This document shows, one piece after another, positions 49,101 to 63,574 of a stretch of DNA of 64,000 nucleotides. Under the pieces are notes generated by a model. That model had not been told where the DNA came from, searched no databases, and saw only the letters and a list, made by a program, of their open reading frames with translations. The position numbers and the translations under genes were made by a program. Each line of letters opens with the position of its first letter. The stretch's first letter is position 1. This stretch comes from Anas platyrhynchos (taxonomy: Eukaryota; Chordata; Aves; Anseriformes; Anatidae), in the NCBI RefSeq assembly GCF_047663525.1, contig NC_092588.1, positions 135,400,501-135,464,500 on the forward strand, in the 5' to 3' direction.

Positions 49101-52100
49101 ACTTACTAACTCCACTATACGGTCATGCTTTTCATCCATTTGTTTTTGTAGTTCTTTAAGTAATTCCTCAGATGGATTAGGTGTTCCAGCTTGCCCCTTA
49201 TCTTCAGCACTTTGAAGCTGAGCACATAGCTCTTTTTCTCTTTCTAGGGCACTGCTTATTTCAAGAGCTCGAACCTTCTCTGATTCAAGAAGCACCTGCA
49301 ACTCAGAATTACGGCCTCGTTCACGTGACAGCTGGGCAGCACTGAGTGCTTCTTGGGATTCAATTTTCTGCTGCAGCTCACTTGACAGTTGTTTCTCTTG
49401 CTCCAAAAGTTTATTTAACTGCAAGTTCTGTTGTTTTTGATCTTCGAGTGAAAATTTTAAGTCCTTCCATAAGAAACAGAAGAAAAAGTATTAAATCAAT
49501 GTGTGTGAACTTTGCATTACCTTCTGCAAATTGCAAGCAGGCTAGCTCTGCACACTTTGCTTTTAACAAGTTTTGCAGTTCACAAATTAATGTCAAGATT
49601 CTGAATACGCTTGATGTTGTAAATGTATTACAGGTGCCTTTACTCTAAAAACAGATCATCCTATAAAACAAGAAAATTTGTAACACACTTTTTTATAAGA
49701 TGCAAACATCTATAGTTATCAAGTTCAAGAAAACTAACTCCTTTTACTCTCTAAAACTGTGACAGTGAGCTTCCAAGTTAAGATTTCAAGATGCAGATAA
49801 ATCTATGCTGTTGAAGCGACTGTTTTTTTGTCTTAATGTATTAGGATACTTGCTCTCTCCCTCACTAAACCAGATACTGCAGAAGTACCAAGGAACTTAT
49901 TAATGTATTTTCTCCTAAAGTAAACTTCTTAGTGTGGTTTTCATGAGGTGAGACTGCTGACTTTTAAAATGGAGACAAACAACTTATTTCCTCAAATGAC
50001 ATTCTAAAATAATACTACTTATGAGTTAGGTTGTGGGGGTTGCTAGTTGTAGCTATGTGAGCAGTGTCCTGTCCCCTTGAATAGCTGGGGGCTATTATTA
50101 AGAGTAGAATACAGTTGTAAAATTCCTACTTTTTTTTTTTTTTGCCACACAGCTTCTATACATCTTTCTTCAACTCTAAATGATACAATACTGTTGTTCA
50201 AGACAAAAACATGGAGTACACATTGGACTGAAATGTAAGTCAAGATTAAACGTTGACCAAAAGAATATTTGTACGTTCCTTTTCCTTCCATAATCCCAAA
50301 TGACCTAGAACATTTACCTCAAGCTCTTCTCTTCGTCTTTCCTCGCTGCGTTCCATTTTAGCTTTTTCTTTTTCCAAAGCCCACTGTAGCTCTCTTGATT
50401 TCTTCTGTTCACCAGCCATTGTATCCTTGAGGATATCTAGCTCAGCTGCTTTTTCTTTAACTTCAGTCCTAAGAAAGAAATGGGCAATCTTTACATTAAA
50501 CCATGGCTTTCATGCTACCACAGTAACAGCAGTTACTTGATACTTCATTTTGTGAACTGAGAACACTGCTTGTGTAGTAGTGTAACAATGAAAAGCCTAT
50601 TTAGAAAAAGTGAGCTAATTCCATCATCAAAAAGAGTTGCACGGCTCATAAATGACAGAAGAAGTGTATCCGTACTCCTAACTTTGTAGCTGCCGTTCTC
50701 CATGAATTGGTGGCTCAGAGGTAGCTAGTGTTCAACTTAATCCAACCATTGGCCAAAACTTGAAAGGATGCAAATCAACATCTTGCTGCCACATATCTCG
50801 AAGGATTTTTCTGGGTGGGTGAATCTGTGCCCCAAATTTACACTTTTCTGCAAATTAGCATTTTTTTTTTTTGCAAAACAATAAAAAAAGGCAAAAGAAT
50901 CTTGCTCCTGATGATCAGTAAAGGTTAGAAGGCAATCTGTAAGGCAACATAAATTTGAACTTTCTCTTAATTTGTTATCACTGACCTGAATGTTAAAATA
51001 CTGTATACAGGCACACAAATTTACTAAAGACTTCAATAGTAATAGCTTTCCTGAGTGCCAAATATGTTGCCTGGTACCTCTGCTGTTGGCCATAACAAAG
51101 CAACATTTCAAGTCATATGAATTTCATATGAAAGTACTTGCTAAGTCATTTAGACTCTGCAATTTGGTCTCCATGTTACATTTTAGAAGTAAAAAAGCCC
51201 TTTAATAAATATGGTGCTATGGTCCACTTATTAGTTCGTAAACAGCAGTACAATGTGTCAAAATAATAAAAAAGATATTAAGGAGTCATTGAATCAAACT
51301 ATGAATCAGATCATGTTAATCTATAGAACTTTTCTTTTTTGTCCAATGGAACAGAAGTCTATTTTCTGTTAGGCATGCTCTACAGAAAAACTGAGATGCA
51401 GTTACAATACATGAGATCAACTCCCTTAATAAAATCAGTATTATGACTTGGGGTGACTACAGACAAATATCATCTTCACTGTGAGCACTGAAAGGCTGAC
51501 ACTGAAAGCCATACCTGATGGTTTCTAGGTCCTTGAAGTGCTTGTGCTGTGCTTTCAGGGTTGTTTCAAGCTCTAGTTTGGCTTGAGCAAGTTCATTCTT
51601 CAGCTCAGCACCCATCATTCTCTCTGAATTCAGCTGTTCCTGCAGCTCAGCTGCTCTGTCTTTCACACTCCGGAGCTCTACTTGCATTTCAAGTATTTGT
51701 GACTGCTTCTGCTGCATGTTATACTCCAGCATTTCTAATGGGAGCACCATTAACAAGGAAATCAGTCTAGTAATCAAACACCACTTACTTGGTTCAAGAT
51801 TCCCTTAGCACAAAGAATGACCACAAAGCTACCACTAGCAGTGATATTAAAAAAAAATAATAAAATCTTTAAATAGTGGGGTGAAAGTAAAACCACATCA
51901 TTTCACTGGAATACATTTCACACCTTCCAAGAGATGACTTCAGGTCTTAAACTTATTTAAAAACTGTATGCAAACCATATCACTATTTATTGTTTGGATT
52001 ATGACCAACACAAAGCTAGCTATGTAAGTATACTTCTTACCAAATATCTGTGACAGAACACTGACAGCATTTTCAGATCAAGAACAAAAATACATTTGTT

Positions 52101-55100
52101 CTCTGAACTTTTTGTTGCCCATTCTAACTGCTTAATTCACTCATTATCATCGACTATCTGATTTTGATAATTTCAAAGCTGTTGAACCTAAACACTGAAG
52201 CACAGAAAATAACTTTAAAATACAAACTCGATTTTTATAGCAATTGAAATTACTTCATGTCACTTTTAATTTGATACAAGTCCTAACACCAAAGACTACA
52301 TTTTTATTTTTGAAAATCACTCCAATAAGATTGAAAAAGATGAGAAGTAAGCGTGCTCAGAATCTAAGCTGAGCATCAAAATCGGAGAGCAAAAATGTCA
52401 ACAGTTCTCCACCTAAAACTATATGAGCACTGGCACAAAAACATGTAGAAATCAACATAAATTACCACATAAATCACCTTGGCTTTTTGAATCAATTTCT
52501 TGTTCTCTTTTTGGATTACTTTTCATAGTGTTCATCTGAGCATGCAATACTTGAATCTCCATTAGCAAACTTCTTCTGTCGGCATGCTGAAGACAGTCCA
52601 TTGCTGCTCTCTGATTAGTAGCCTAGCAGGATTGAAAACATACCAGATTTTGTTAGAATATCTGTGGTGTGTGTATAAAATTTAATGATATATTCCCAGT
52701 GCATATATATTCAAAACATTTTCAATTAAGTCGTGATTAACACAATACTATAATACTAGAAATAATTCTCTTTTAAAAAATATTTATTTATTACTCTGCT
52801 AGACAGCAAAACGATAGAATCAGAAGAGATATATATACTTTTGAGTGATATATACATTAAAAATTCAAGAACTAAAAGACATAAACAAGCCTCAACATAA
52901 AAATACTTCAGTCACCTGCTCTTGTAGTCTGTGCTCTAACTGATTCATCAACATCACTGCATCTCTTGTGCCTGCAAGTTCCGCAAGTTCAGTTTGAAAC
53001 ACAGCAAGAAGAACATTCTGTTCCCTCGCAAAAACCTGTTGAATGGCATGCAAGAGTTCTCCTCGCCAGTCTGAGTCACCTTCAGGAGATTCTGAACTTG
53101 CATAAATCTACAACAAAATATAATACCAATTTCAACATTTAACAGAACTGAAAGAATACACCAGGAACAGATACGCTATCATTTATGCAAAGTGTGTTTT
53201 CTCACTGGAATATTGAGCATCTCTGGCAATATATTTCATTTGTAAAATGGATACATTTTATTGCACACATTGATTTCTTCTGCATGTACAAATGCTCAAC
53301 TTCATGAAACTTGTCCCTGCATTTTAGATGGGAATAATTTAGTTTTTATAAATGAAAACTTAGCCCAATATAGTTATTATACATGCCACTGTATCACACT
53401 ATCTCAATATCATTTTAATTTTCATAATGTTGCATGTATGTCCATTCTGTTTGTAGACTTGTACAGAGCTATGTGATAGTGGGCAGATACTGTGTATGAA
53501 TATTTAATTTTATAATGATGTAAAGTTGATCTCTGTACTGCCCCCCCTTCCACTTTGCATGTTGAAGAGAATGCAAAAGTAATGGAAACTACCAACATAT
53601 AACTGAAAGTCTACAGGTTTGCAAGTCCCAGTAAGTCTCTGGTTAATATTAAATTTTATTTTATATTTTAAGCAATTACTTTTTTCTCTTTTCTCTCACT
53701 ATGGTACCATTGAACAGCTACTGGAAACATGCTTTCAAAATAGAATTATTTTTAAAAGGTCGTTCTGTACGGTCAAAACCAATCAATGCATAATCAATCA
53801 AAACCAAACAAATACAAACTGTAATTAAAGATGTATCTTATTAACAGAAAGTACAACATGCAGTTTTACTGCACATTTCTGAAATCTTGCCTTGTAGTAA
53901 TGTATTTATACTATTTAAAGCTGAATTATCAATGTGCTTTACGTAAAGTTCTTATAAATTATTTCTGATTTAGAAAGACTCATGATATTGTTTATACCTC
54001 AGTGTCTCTATGAAGTTGCATTTTTGAAATCAGGTCTTTCAGAGATGAAATGGTGCTTAGAAAAGCTTTCCTTTCCTCAAGCCAAGAATCTGGTCCTTGC
54101 TTAGGAGGTGACATCTCTCTCTCACCATACGGAAACTCAGTGAGAGACAGCACCTGTACACCTTCATGATGGACTGCTCTCAGCAAACCCTAAATAATAC
54201 AAAAAGAAATAGGTCGTGTCAGCTTTAACAATAATGGTATTTCATACCTATTGGAATACTGGTACTTTCTGCATTGATCTGTATAAGGAAACTACTTATG
54301 TTTCCTCATATTAATAACAGAAATCTCACTCAGTTCTATATTAGTCAAGCAGTGGAACAAAGTTCTGTAAAGCTTTCAGGCAAGCTTTGCAATTCATTTT
54401 TTGAAATTACAATTAAGCTAGGTATGATTTGTTGGAAAAGGATCATCTTCCCCCCCCACCCCCCAGTATAATTAAAAGCATGATATCCTTATTGTTTATA
54501 ATACACAAATTATTTTTCTTTTGTAATATAGATATTATTCTACACCTATAATTATAGAACCTATAATTGTGTAATAGATTATCATGGCATTATTACGAAT
54601 ACACAAGAAATACAACACATTATAATAAGAGTTAAATTTTACATATCCATAATTGAGAACAAGCCTACAGCTACAGCTGATGTTTAACAATCTAACATGA
54701 AATTCTGAGAAAGATTCCATGTTAAATGAAATGGTATATCACTGTGGATCAAATGAAATGTGTATCACTTCTAAACATTTTAAAATGTATTTAAATAGCA
54801 AACACTTTACAAAAAAAAATCTAAAAGGCTCACTACTCACTAATTAAGCAGTAAGTAAGCTTAGCTTTTTGTACTGTCACTCTTGTTCCACAGTGAAAAT
54901 GATCAGCCCTATTTTACCTTAATTTTTTGGGGAAGTAAATCCGTTGAAGTTTCACCTTCATCTATTCCTTCAGATATTGTGTCAGATCCCTGGGTCTGAG
55001 CAAGATACATTCCTTGACTCCAGTCTGAACTGGAGTCTAAAATAAAAGGAGAGAAAAACATTAAAGCAGGATTACTGTGAAACTTTGAAGAACAGACATC

Positions 55101-58100
55101 AAAAAAAATTTTTTTTTCATTTTGTTATAACAGGAGGTTGCATGTCACCACAGCCGATTCTAAACCTGAAGACTACCTGTTTCATAGTTTTTCTTTTTCA
55201 GTTTCAAAGCAGTGACAGCAAAAAAACAACAAACCAAACAACAAACAAAAGCCTAAAAACCCCTCCAAAATGTGAAACTTTAAAATCCTGGTTTACTTTT
55301 AAAAGAAAACAACTTATTTGCACAAATGCACCTGTTAAATGACCCTTCTTAATATGCTTAGTCTTTGCCTATTAAAAGGATCATATTAATCATTTCTACT
55401 GCTGACTGACAGCCTGTACCCGTCATCACCTCTCATTGCCATGGAGTTGTTGCTTTGAATTCATCAAGACATGATGAAGCTATGCTGAAGAGATGCTGCA
55501 ATATGTAAGAAGAATATAGAAACTCCAACTGGAAGAAAAAAATTAGCATCTGACACTTTGACTCAATACATCTTGAACTGAAAGATTACTGAAAATTGGG
55601 TCAATCGTGTCATTGTTCTTCTGTAACAGTTCAATAGAAATTGTATGCTCAGTGCCTTTTTTTTTTTAAAGTGTGATAGGGTGCAGCTTTGATATGGGGA
55701 GTAGTTTCTTTTGTTACTTACAAACTCTTCAACAGTAAACTTACTACTCAAAAAGCAAATTTAATTTATAATGGTGACCATCTGAAATCTAAAAAACCAA
55801 GCTTCTTACCACTAGAACCTCCATCTCTAGCTTGATACGGTGGAGAACGCACTAATCCAGAAATTGGGATACCCTGTATTTAGAAAAGAGAACAGTCAAA
55901 CCTTGAATCACCTCACACCCACTCCCAGTAAGGGTGCTAATTCACAAGAGCATGGAATTACATGATTGTTTCTTTTTAGTTTTCCCTGCAACAAAAGTAA
56001 TCAATATGGAGACTAGAAAGATGGTGTTCAGTAGTGTGACCTACACTTGCCCCTGATTCACAGGGCAGGCCACGTTCAAAACAGTAGCACAAGGAAGCAT
56101 CTGATAGTCGAGCAGATTCTCATACTTAAATTGTTGAGGAAGTGGTTCAAAATCTCTCCCTAGGCCGTGGAAACATCAGAACACGTAAAGTCTTTATATT
56201 AATGAGGATTAATGGTGGTTCACACTTACAATTATAATGGGAATTTCTGTAGCAGGAAGAAAAGCAGAAAACAAGGTAGTTCAAATGAACGTAAAATAGG
56301 ATACACACCTCTTTAGCTCGTAAAGTCTCTATGACTTCCTTTAAAGAATTACATTCATCAGTTAATACTTGCACTGCAACAAACTTGTCTCTTTTTAGTG
56401 CTTCAGATTCAGAGATATGCCTTGTCTCCATGTCCATGATTTCAGCAGCATGAAGTTCTTGCATTTGGTCAATTTTCTCATTAAATTCTCTTATGATCTC
56501 TGCAATCTCTTCTGAAGAACATCCACTTTGCAAGTCAATTTGAATTTCTGCATTTTTAACAGGCGTTGGCGAAGTTTCAATATAGCTGTTCATCTCCACA
56601 TTCTTGTCTGTCTGTGAAGATGTACTTTTGCTAATCTGAGCAGACTCACTCAACAAATCACACATTATTTCTGCATCTTTTTTGCTTTCAGTTTTTGCCA
56701 TTTTCTTGTCCTTTCTCACATAATTTGCAAGCTTCTCTTCTACTTGAACTAGCTTCTCTTTGACTTTGCACAGATCTTCCTGAAGATGTACCAGACTTGC
56801 TTCTTTTACCTGTAAATATGGAGAATCTGAGTTGCAGTCATGAAATACTTCAAAATATACAAAATCTAAACAATTGTGAGATCTATACAAATTGCAACTC
56901 AGTTAAGTCCTATTTTGAAGTGGCTATGACACACGGTAACAAGTCTCATCTCTGATAAATACAGCTCTGGATCCACTGTTGCATTATAGTGGACTGTAAA
57001 GCTCTCTACTTTGGCATTAAATGTTGCTTAGGTCTACAGCATCAGCTCTATTCCACTGTAGGTACTGAGTAATCATTTTTCTTAGTGGCATGCTCAGTTA
57101 AAGATTTAAAAAAATCTAGCACGCATAACGGCTATTATAAATCCTGTATAATCATTTGCTTTAAATATGTTATAGAACAATCTGGTTCTTACTGATAGTT
57201 GTTGCTGAAGTTTTTCTGCCTCTTCTCTGTAACTGCTCAGCTCTTCCTTAGCAGCAGCTGCCTCTTCTTTAACTTTCTCTAGTTCAAGTTCATTACTAAG
57301 TACATTTTCTTTTTGACTTTCCGTGAGGTGTTCTCCTACCTACATGGTAGCACAAGATACGGAAAATGGTTAAAAGAAATCTTACAAAGAAGCACTGATC
57401 ACTTTCACATTGATTTACTAAAGCAAAAAATGAAAACACCCTTATGGAAAACAAATGTATGTTACTTAGCTTAACACATCTTCTAAAAATTAATACCGGA
57501 AGATCATTTTCCTAGATTAACTCCCCACAAATTGGTTCCTGGTTCCATGTGGGAGAAAAAAACATCTTCTGACAGCTTACTGCAAGCAGAAATGGGCTAG
57601 ACCATCCAGAAGCATGGGGAGGAAGGTAAACACCCATGAGAAATGATGTCTGATAATATAATTGAATTGAGACGTATGACATTCATTCAATCTGCATTTT
57701 GATGAAAGGTCTTTGAACCCTTCCTGATCCAGCACTGGGTTTCTTTGGACTTAGGAGTTTCATCAACCAAGTCCATGTTTTTTTTTTTTTTAATTAAAAG
57801 CTGCTATCGGGCACAGTCAACTGTGAAGGTTTTAAAATCAGAAGCAACATACCCAGTAGTGGATGGATGTACACTGGTAAAAGTTACCAATAGGAAATGT
57901 ATTTGGAATCAAGGAAGGAAAGCAAGCAAAAGTAAACCAGAATGAAAATGTACATAGACAGACAAAAATGTTCAGACAAATTGCCATCACTCCCTTATCC
58001 ATTCTGAACCTTCTCCTAGAAGGTTTTAAACATTTTGATTTTTGTCTCTCTACCTCCTTGCCATATAAGTGTAATTCATTCCATTCCATGTCAGTTCAAA

Positions 58101-61100
58101 GTAGGAATATGAAAACCCATGTTCAAAATTCAAAATCAATTAATGCAAAATGGAAATCGATAGTAGAGTTCACCTGAAATAACATCTTTTTCTTCTTTGC
58201 AACCCCTCTGCAATAAGAGAAATGAATATCTACCCCACACAGCAGAAAACTATCGCTAATTTCGTTAAGAAGTTTTTAATTCATTATAGTTCATACAAAA
58301 AAAATGATTTTAGTGAAAACAAGCCAAAAGAAGAATGCTTATAATTACCACATTTGTCTGTGTTCCTTCTTGCTTAATGTATTTCTGAATCTCTCTTCTG
58401 TGTTTCTCTTGAACCTCTTCTAGTAATTGCTGAAGCTCTATTAGTCTTTCTTCTTTCAATTTAGCTTCCTTTTGTGAAATTTTTACATTTTCTTTTTCTA
58501 GCTCCAAGTTATGATTTACCTTTGCCAGTTGGTCTTCCATCTCACTAAGCCTCTGTGTTAAGAGTGATAATTTTGATTCCATTTCATTTTCAGTTATACT
58601 ACTCAAACCCTCCATTTGGGGATTCTTGCTTGCTTCCTCAACATGTTTTGAAGCTTCCTGAATTTCCTGCATGAATTTCCCTTGCTCTTGAACTGCATTT
58701 AGCTGAACCTGACTCACAAGAGCAGCTGCAACTTTTTCCACTAGTATTTTCTCTAGTTCTACTATCTTATTTTTAAGTGCTTCTTTTTCAGCTCTGCCTT
58801 GCTCTTTTAGGTCTTTTATTTCACTGTAGGATTGGCACAGTTCTGAATCTTTTTCCTTAATGCATGCCTGAAGCTGCTGCAGTTGTACCTCCATCTTGCT
58901 AATGGTGACCCTTGTATTTTCATCTGAAGACCTGAGCTGGGTTTGATCTGGCAATTCTATCATCTCACTTGAGCCTTCATCCACTTTCTCAGTTTTCCCA
59001 TTGCTCCTGTCTTCTGTTTTTTCCTTGTCACTTTTCATCAGTGCAGATTTATACTTCTCTGTTACTCCTTCATGTTCTTTTTTTAACATGTTTATTTCTT
59101 GCTTTAGCTGGTTCATTTCTAACTTAGTTTCCTCAAGCTCATTCTTTGTTCGAGATGCCTCTACAGTAATATTTTCTACTTGCTTCTCCAAAGCTTCTTT
59201 TTCTGCTATAACTGTTTCAAGTGTATGTTTCAGACTGTCAGCATCCTCATGGAAAGCAGCACTGTCTGCAGGTATTTTTTGTTCAATATTTGCCAGTTCC
59301 TGCTGAAGCTTGTCAATTACATCGTTCAGCTGCTCTATTTCCTCATCATTTTTTTTCTTCACGCGTTCTTGATCACTTTTCAGACATTCTACCTGGGCTT
59401 CAAGCTCTCGTATATGCTCATTTTGCTCTTCAAGAACCTGAAAAATGAAGAATAAAAATATTAGTAATGGGTAATTATTAAACTTTCTGTTAAATCCAGT
59501 TCCAGAACTTCATGGCAACAGTTTAATCACAATTTACAATGTCTTGTAAAAGAAAGTATGTCACCAGTGAACTTTGTCTCTTGTAAAGCTCTATGAGAAT
59601 AAAGACATCTTCACACAGGATTAATAAAGTAGCCTGTGAACTCTATTTGTAGGTGTGGAAGTATCAAATGAAGTGAAAGCATTGATAATACTCAGATGTA
59701 TGCTGAATACAACAGGTTATCAGATTCCAATAGAACAAGTTTTGCAAAATTCGTTAAAAAACTTGCTTGTTAAATTGTGATGGGAGTAACATCTCATTAG
59801 AGCGTAGAAGAATACTGAAAAATCATTTAGAAAGTCAAAATAAAGACAGACCAGATTACAAGTAGCAAGAATCTAAGAAATTAAGTGTATATGTTAAGAG
59901 AATGTCTAGGTATCTGAAATGAACAGTGCTTATAAACTGGAAAGGAAAAAAGCAGAAGGAAAAGTGTCAAGAATATTCTGAAAGGGAGATTATAGAATGA
60001 AATCACTTATGATACATTATGTGATACCTTATGGTACCTAAAATAGCTAAGAACAGTAAAAGTGTTTTTTTTTTTTTTTTTTTTTAAAATATTATGAAGG
60101 AAAAAAAAAGATGACAACTAAATTTATTACTAAAGTAGCTGCGTTTTTCCCTTTATCTCTCAGCATTTCATTATATTTAGTTAGTTATACAATAAAATGA
60201 CTTTGTAATAGTTATAATACGTTTAAGAATAAATGAAAAAAATGACCACATAAAACAGAATGGCTAATTTGCCATCTAAGAACATATCTTTAAAACTCCA
60301 AAGACTGAAGAAAGCTCAAAACCACTAAAGAAAATGTGAACAAGGCATTGGTTTCAGAAGAAAAGTCCTGCTGACTGTAATCCAGTGAGTGTAACAGTTT
60401 CTGTTCTTTGTAACATAATGGTGTAAAGGGCCACATAAGGCAAATACAGCAAGTAAAAGAAAAGCACTTTGTGGCATGAAGATGTATACAGGATTAGGAA
60501 GGGATTAATTAAGGATGATCTATTCTTTTTTTTAATGCTGGTATCATAACCAAGCCAACAGTAATTATTTAATGTCCTGGAAAATACGACTGAGTAAGAA
60601 GATGAAATTAAGAAAATGGAACTTCACACTCCAGGAAAAGAACCAATCATTAAAATGAATTATAACTAAATCCTGGGTATTTTCCTCTAGACAAGGAATG
60701 TAATGGTCACTGTATAAAGCAGAATAATTCTAGATTCTTGAAACATGATCTTTCCTAAATTCATTTCAAAGTTTTGTCATTATTCACTGAGGTTCATTAC
60801 AAGTAAAAATAGCACAGGAAAAACTTAGTTAAATTATCCAGCTCAGTCAGACACATTGAATTCACTGAAAGTGTTCTGCTAAACATTCAGCTACTGAGGG
60901 GTAGCAGAACTTTGATTCTTATCTTACTTTATAATATGGGCATTGGGAAAAAAATCTTGTGGACTAAAAAAAAAATCATGTTTAAAATTGTAAGAATGCA
61001 AAATTTTTCCACTGAGGAGATGTAATGTTTTTTCTACAGAACTTGACATTTAAGGCTTGTTTCTGCTACCACTTATAGCAACACAAAATATGTAGTATAT

Positions 61101-63249
61101 CCATTAATATCAAATGCATTAAATCTCTATAAAATAGAAGCAAGCCATTAGAAGATGAAGCTTATTTTCATAAAAATATATAATTGAGAAAATAAGAAGA
61201 CTACAGGTGTTAAATCTTAGTAAATAAGGTAAGAATGAATCTGTTTCTTTTTTGCCTTTTTTTTATTTAAATAGAGCACAGCATACTGTTTGCACATCCA
61301 CCACATTTCAAACTGGATTGGATGTATGTCATCATACATTGGTACGATGTCAAAATATTTACATAAACTTACAAAAATAAACTGCTAAAAACACCTGTAA
61401 GCACAGGTCCAGCAGGTGTCACTGAAACAACACTGCGAGTAAGTCATTGCAGGGAAGATGATACAATGAATGATGAAATTCAGTTCAGCTACCTACATAT
61501 AACTATGTTCAGAAGTATTAGAAGAATAAAGAACGAAGAATGTAAGACAGAAACTGAAGGAGAAATAAGGGAGAAAAATAAAGAGAAAGCAAGTAAAAAG
61601 TATCCATAGTAAAAAAAAAATGAGACAGAAGAGGAAAAAGAGAATAGCATCAAAGCACTTTTGGACACTGAAGCATTCTAATTTTTAAATTAAAGCAGCA
61701 ACAGAAGATACTGTGATTGATGGAGAGGAAGGAGATTTATTATTACTAAAGCTAGCAATGTAACATGGGACTCTGAAAAAAGATTTCAAAAGTATGTACT
61801 TTGTTGTCAGTTGTGCCTTCAAGTTGCTGTTGCAGTTTTGCAATTTGTTCATGAAGATGATCTATTTCCTGCTCCTTTTCTTGCATGATGTGAGTGAGTC
61901 TCCCAGCCACTAAATGATGGTCCTTTATGATGGCATCCTCAGATTTCTGCATAGCTAGTCCCAGTATTTCCATTTCATCCTACCAAAAACCAAACCAAAA
62001 TAAAACAAAAACAACCCCATACCATTTATAGCTGTAACATAACATTTTCTGCATATTCTTGTATGAGTATTTAAGGTACAGGAGGAACAAGCTGCATGGA
62101 ATGAGAATTAATTATATCAGCTTTTTAGTATTTTGCAAGTTGAACTGCAAAATGCTCAAGAACAAGCAAATACAGCATCTTGGCATTTTCTAATAATTTG
62201 TTTCTGGGGAGAAGAGAATATAAAGCCGTAGGCTTCCCTGTTACACTATTACCTTAAATAATTTGTTTTCTTGTTCAAGTTCTTTCAAGTGTGTAGTGGA
62301 CTCCTTTCGCTGAATTTCTAGTTGCATGTGCAATTGCTGAACTTCTTCATTTTTATTTTCTAGCTCCTCTCGAAACTGCTCCAGTTGTTCTTCAAGGTTT
62401 GTGACCTGTTTCCAAAACAAATGGTAAAAAATGAATAGACAGCCATACCAAAAATTAAATGCCATAATTTTCAAGTGCAATGTTAACTGTAAACCAGTCT
62501 GATAGGTAGAAACAATAGAATGTATACTCAGTGACATTCTGAGTCTTTAAATTGAATGTAATTTTATAACCCATTAAAAAGCTGAAATTACTATGAACTT
62601 TTTCTTCACTGGGCTGCATTTTGATTCCAGAAACACCCTCTGCTTACTTAACTCATAAGCATTAACATAAATGATAACAATTATCATGGCTCAGAAGAGG
62701 AATTTTGAACAAGTGTTTCATCTGGTTAAAAAATTCATCTGTATAGTTTGCTGTACTCAACAGAAAGCAAAAACTCATCAGTCAAAAATATCAGACTGAT
62801 ATTATCACAGGAAACGTGGAACATTGCACAGATATCTTACCTCCTTTTCCTTTCTGTCCACAGCTTCTCGTTCAGCTTGTAGCTGTATTTCAAGAGGTAA
62901 TTCTCCCTTTACTATGATGGTGCCAAATTGTTTCCTTTCCTCCACCTTTAAAAATAAATCAAATTTAGTAATGTTACTTGCTTAACAATAAACAAATCAA
63001 AAGGATATACTGCCTTGTTCTTGAAAAAATAAGAAAGGAGTAAACATGTGGTAATTTTAGACCAAGAAATACCTTTTGCAAGTTGTCTGCACTGATAATT
63101 AAGGCTTGTTCCAGTTCTCTTATTCTACATTCTAATTTCTCAATTTCTTCATTTCGTTCTTGTACATCTCGCTGAAGTTGCTCTTTAGAAAGCAAAAGCT
63201 CACTGCATTTGTCTGTTTTTTCTTTTAGATGGTTGGTTAGCTGTTCAAC
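40067..63249 (-). CDS. AKAP9: AKAP9 (AKAP450/CG-NAP), 24 3'-terminal coding exons; 5' part outside window
   Basis: Giant coiled-coil scaffold that anchors PKA, phosphatases and other enzymes at centrosome and Golgi. Exons in transcript order (plus coordinates): 63073-63249, 62841-62945, 62253-62405, 61800-61979, 58349-59437, 57193-57339, 56309-56809, 55810-55873, 54918-55036, 53998-54189, 52916-53107, 52478-52622, 51515-51734, 50318-50468, 48795-49463, 46999-47207, 45991-46099, 44916-45101, 44176-44376, 43561-43793, 42437-42522, 41632-41752, 40770-40909, 40067-40110. The stop is TAA, complement of 40067-40069. The sum is 5433 nt, exactly 1811 codons (1810 residues plus stop), with GT-AG introns and continuous phase. 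Human AKAP9 is about 3900 residues, so this is nearly the C-terminal half. It is mostly heptad coiled coil (e.g. EEQLEQFREELENKNEEVQQ), then the PACT domain. The tail GMRR equals the human end. The PKA site is in exon 58349-59437. Gene identity is very secure; edges are by eye. Confidence 0.96.
41309..41323. repeat. (TA)n microsatellite
   Basis: About seven TA dinucleotides in the AKAP9 intron 40910-41631. Confidence 0.9.
42437..43793 (-). other. AKAP9: AKAP9 PACT centrosome-targeting domain
   Basis: Exon 43561-43793 and the start of exon 42437-42522 encode the pericentrin-AKAP450 domain. Visible blocks are RIYGKYLRAESFRKALIYQK, GGFQECEEATLALIARMGGQ, then FTRFRSAVRVSIAISR and MKFLVRRWHRVTG. 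The intron splits the Arg codon between ISR and MKF. The basic amphipathic end is known to bind calmodulin in the family. The domain is intact and close to human. Confidence 0.92.
47208..48794 (-). other. AKAP9 intron, no recognised feature
   Basis: A 1.6-kb intron. Less AT-rich than its neighbours around 47450-48120, with overlapping open frames on both strands (plus 47420-47968, minus 47743-48117) that match nothing I know. Confidence 0.6.
48795..49463 (-). other. AKAP9: AKAP9 large coiled-coil exon (223 codons)
   Basis: Uninterrupted frame rich in E, Q, K and L in heptads (e.g. SEELLKELQKQMDEKHDRIV and LHELESKVEDLQWQLGQKEQ). It starts in phase 0 with DLKFSLEDQKQQ, which aligns with human DLKFSLE. 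It is part of the rod that precedes the PACT domain. Confidence 0.92.
58688..58747 (-). other. AKAP9: AKAP9 PKA-RII anchoring helix
   Basis: The translation VEKVAAALVSQVQLNAVQ within exon 58349-59437 is an amphipathic helix with small and hydrophobic residues on one face. It matches the known human RII-binding segment around residues 2542-2555 (EEKVAAALVSQIQLEAVQ). Counting back from the C-terminus gives about 1365 residues in both species. In the family it docks the PKA regulatory-subunit dimer. Confidence 0.8.
59438..61799 (-). other. AKAP9 intron, AT-rich, no recognised gene
   Basis: A 2.4-kb AT-rich intron with a 21-nt T run at 60065-60085. No open frame, RNA gene or repeat family is recognised. 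Confidence 0.6.
60065..60085. repeat. Poly(T) tract, 21 nt
   Basis: A run of T in the AKAP9 intron, followed by A-rich sequence. Confidence 0.95.
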
Positions 63250-63574
63250 CTAATGACAATATAGCAAGAAGATTAATATATTGTAGCAGATTGGAAGGGT
63301 TTGCTAGCAATACTAACAGCACTCATTTTTTATAGAGGAAAAAAAAAATCCTTTTTTTTCATGTAATGAAAATCCACCTGTTTAGGTTATAGATGATGCA
63401 CAATCAGGATATTTTAGTGCTATATCCAACAAACACATTTTCAAAGAAGTTATGTGCTATACCACCTGCTCTCTAGATCTGTATCTTTCCAAAGCCTTCA
63501 ATGCCACCTAGTCATTAAAAGACAAATAGCATGGTATCCTTATGCACTGTGCTATCAAGATAATTCTAACATCA

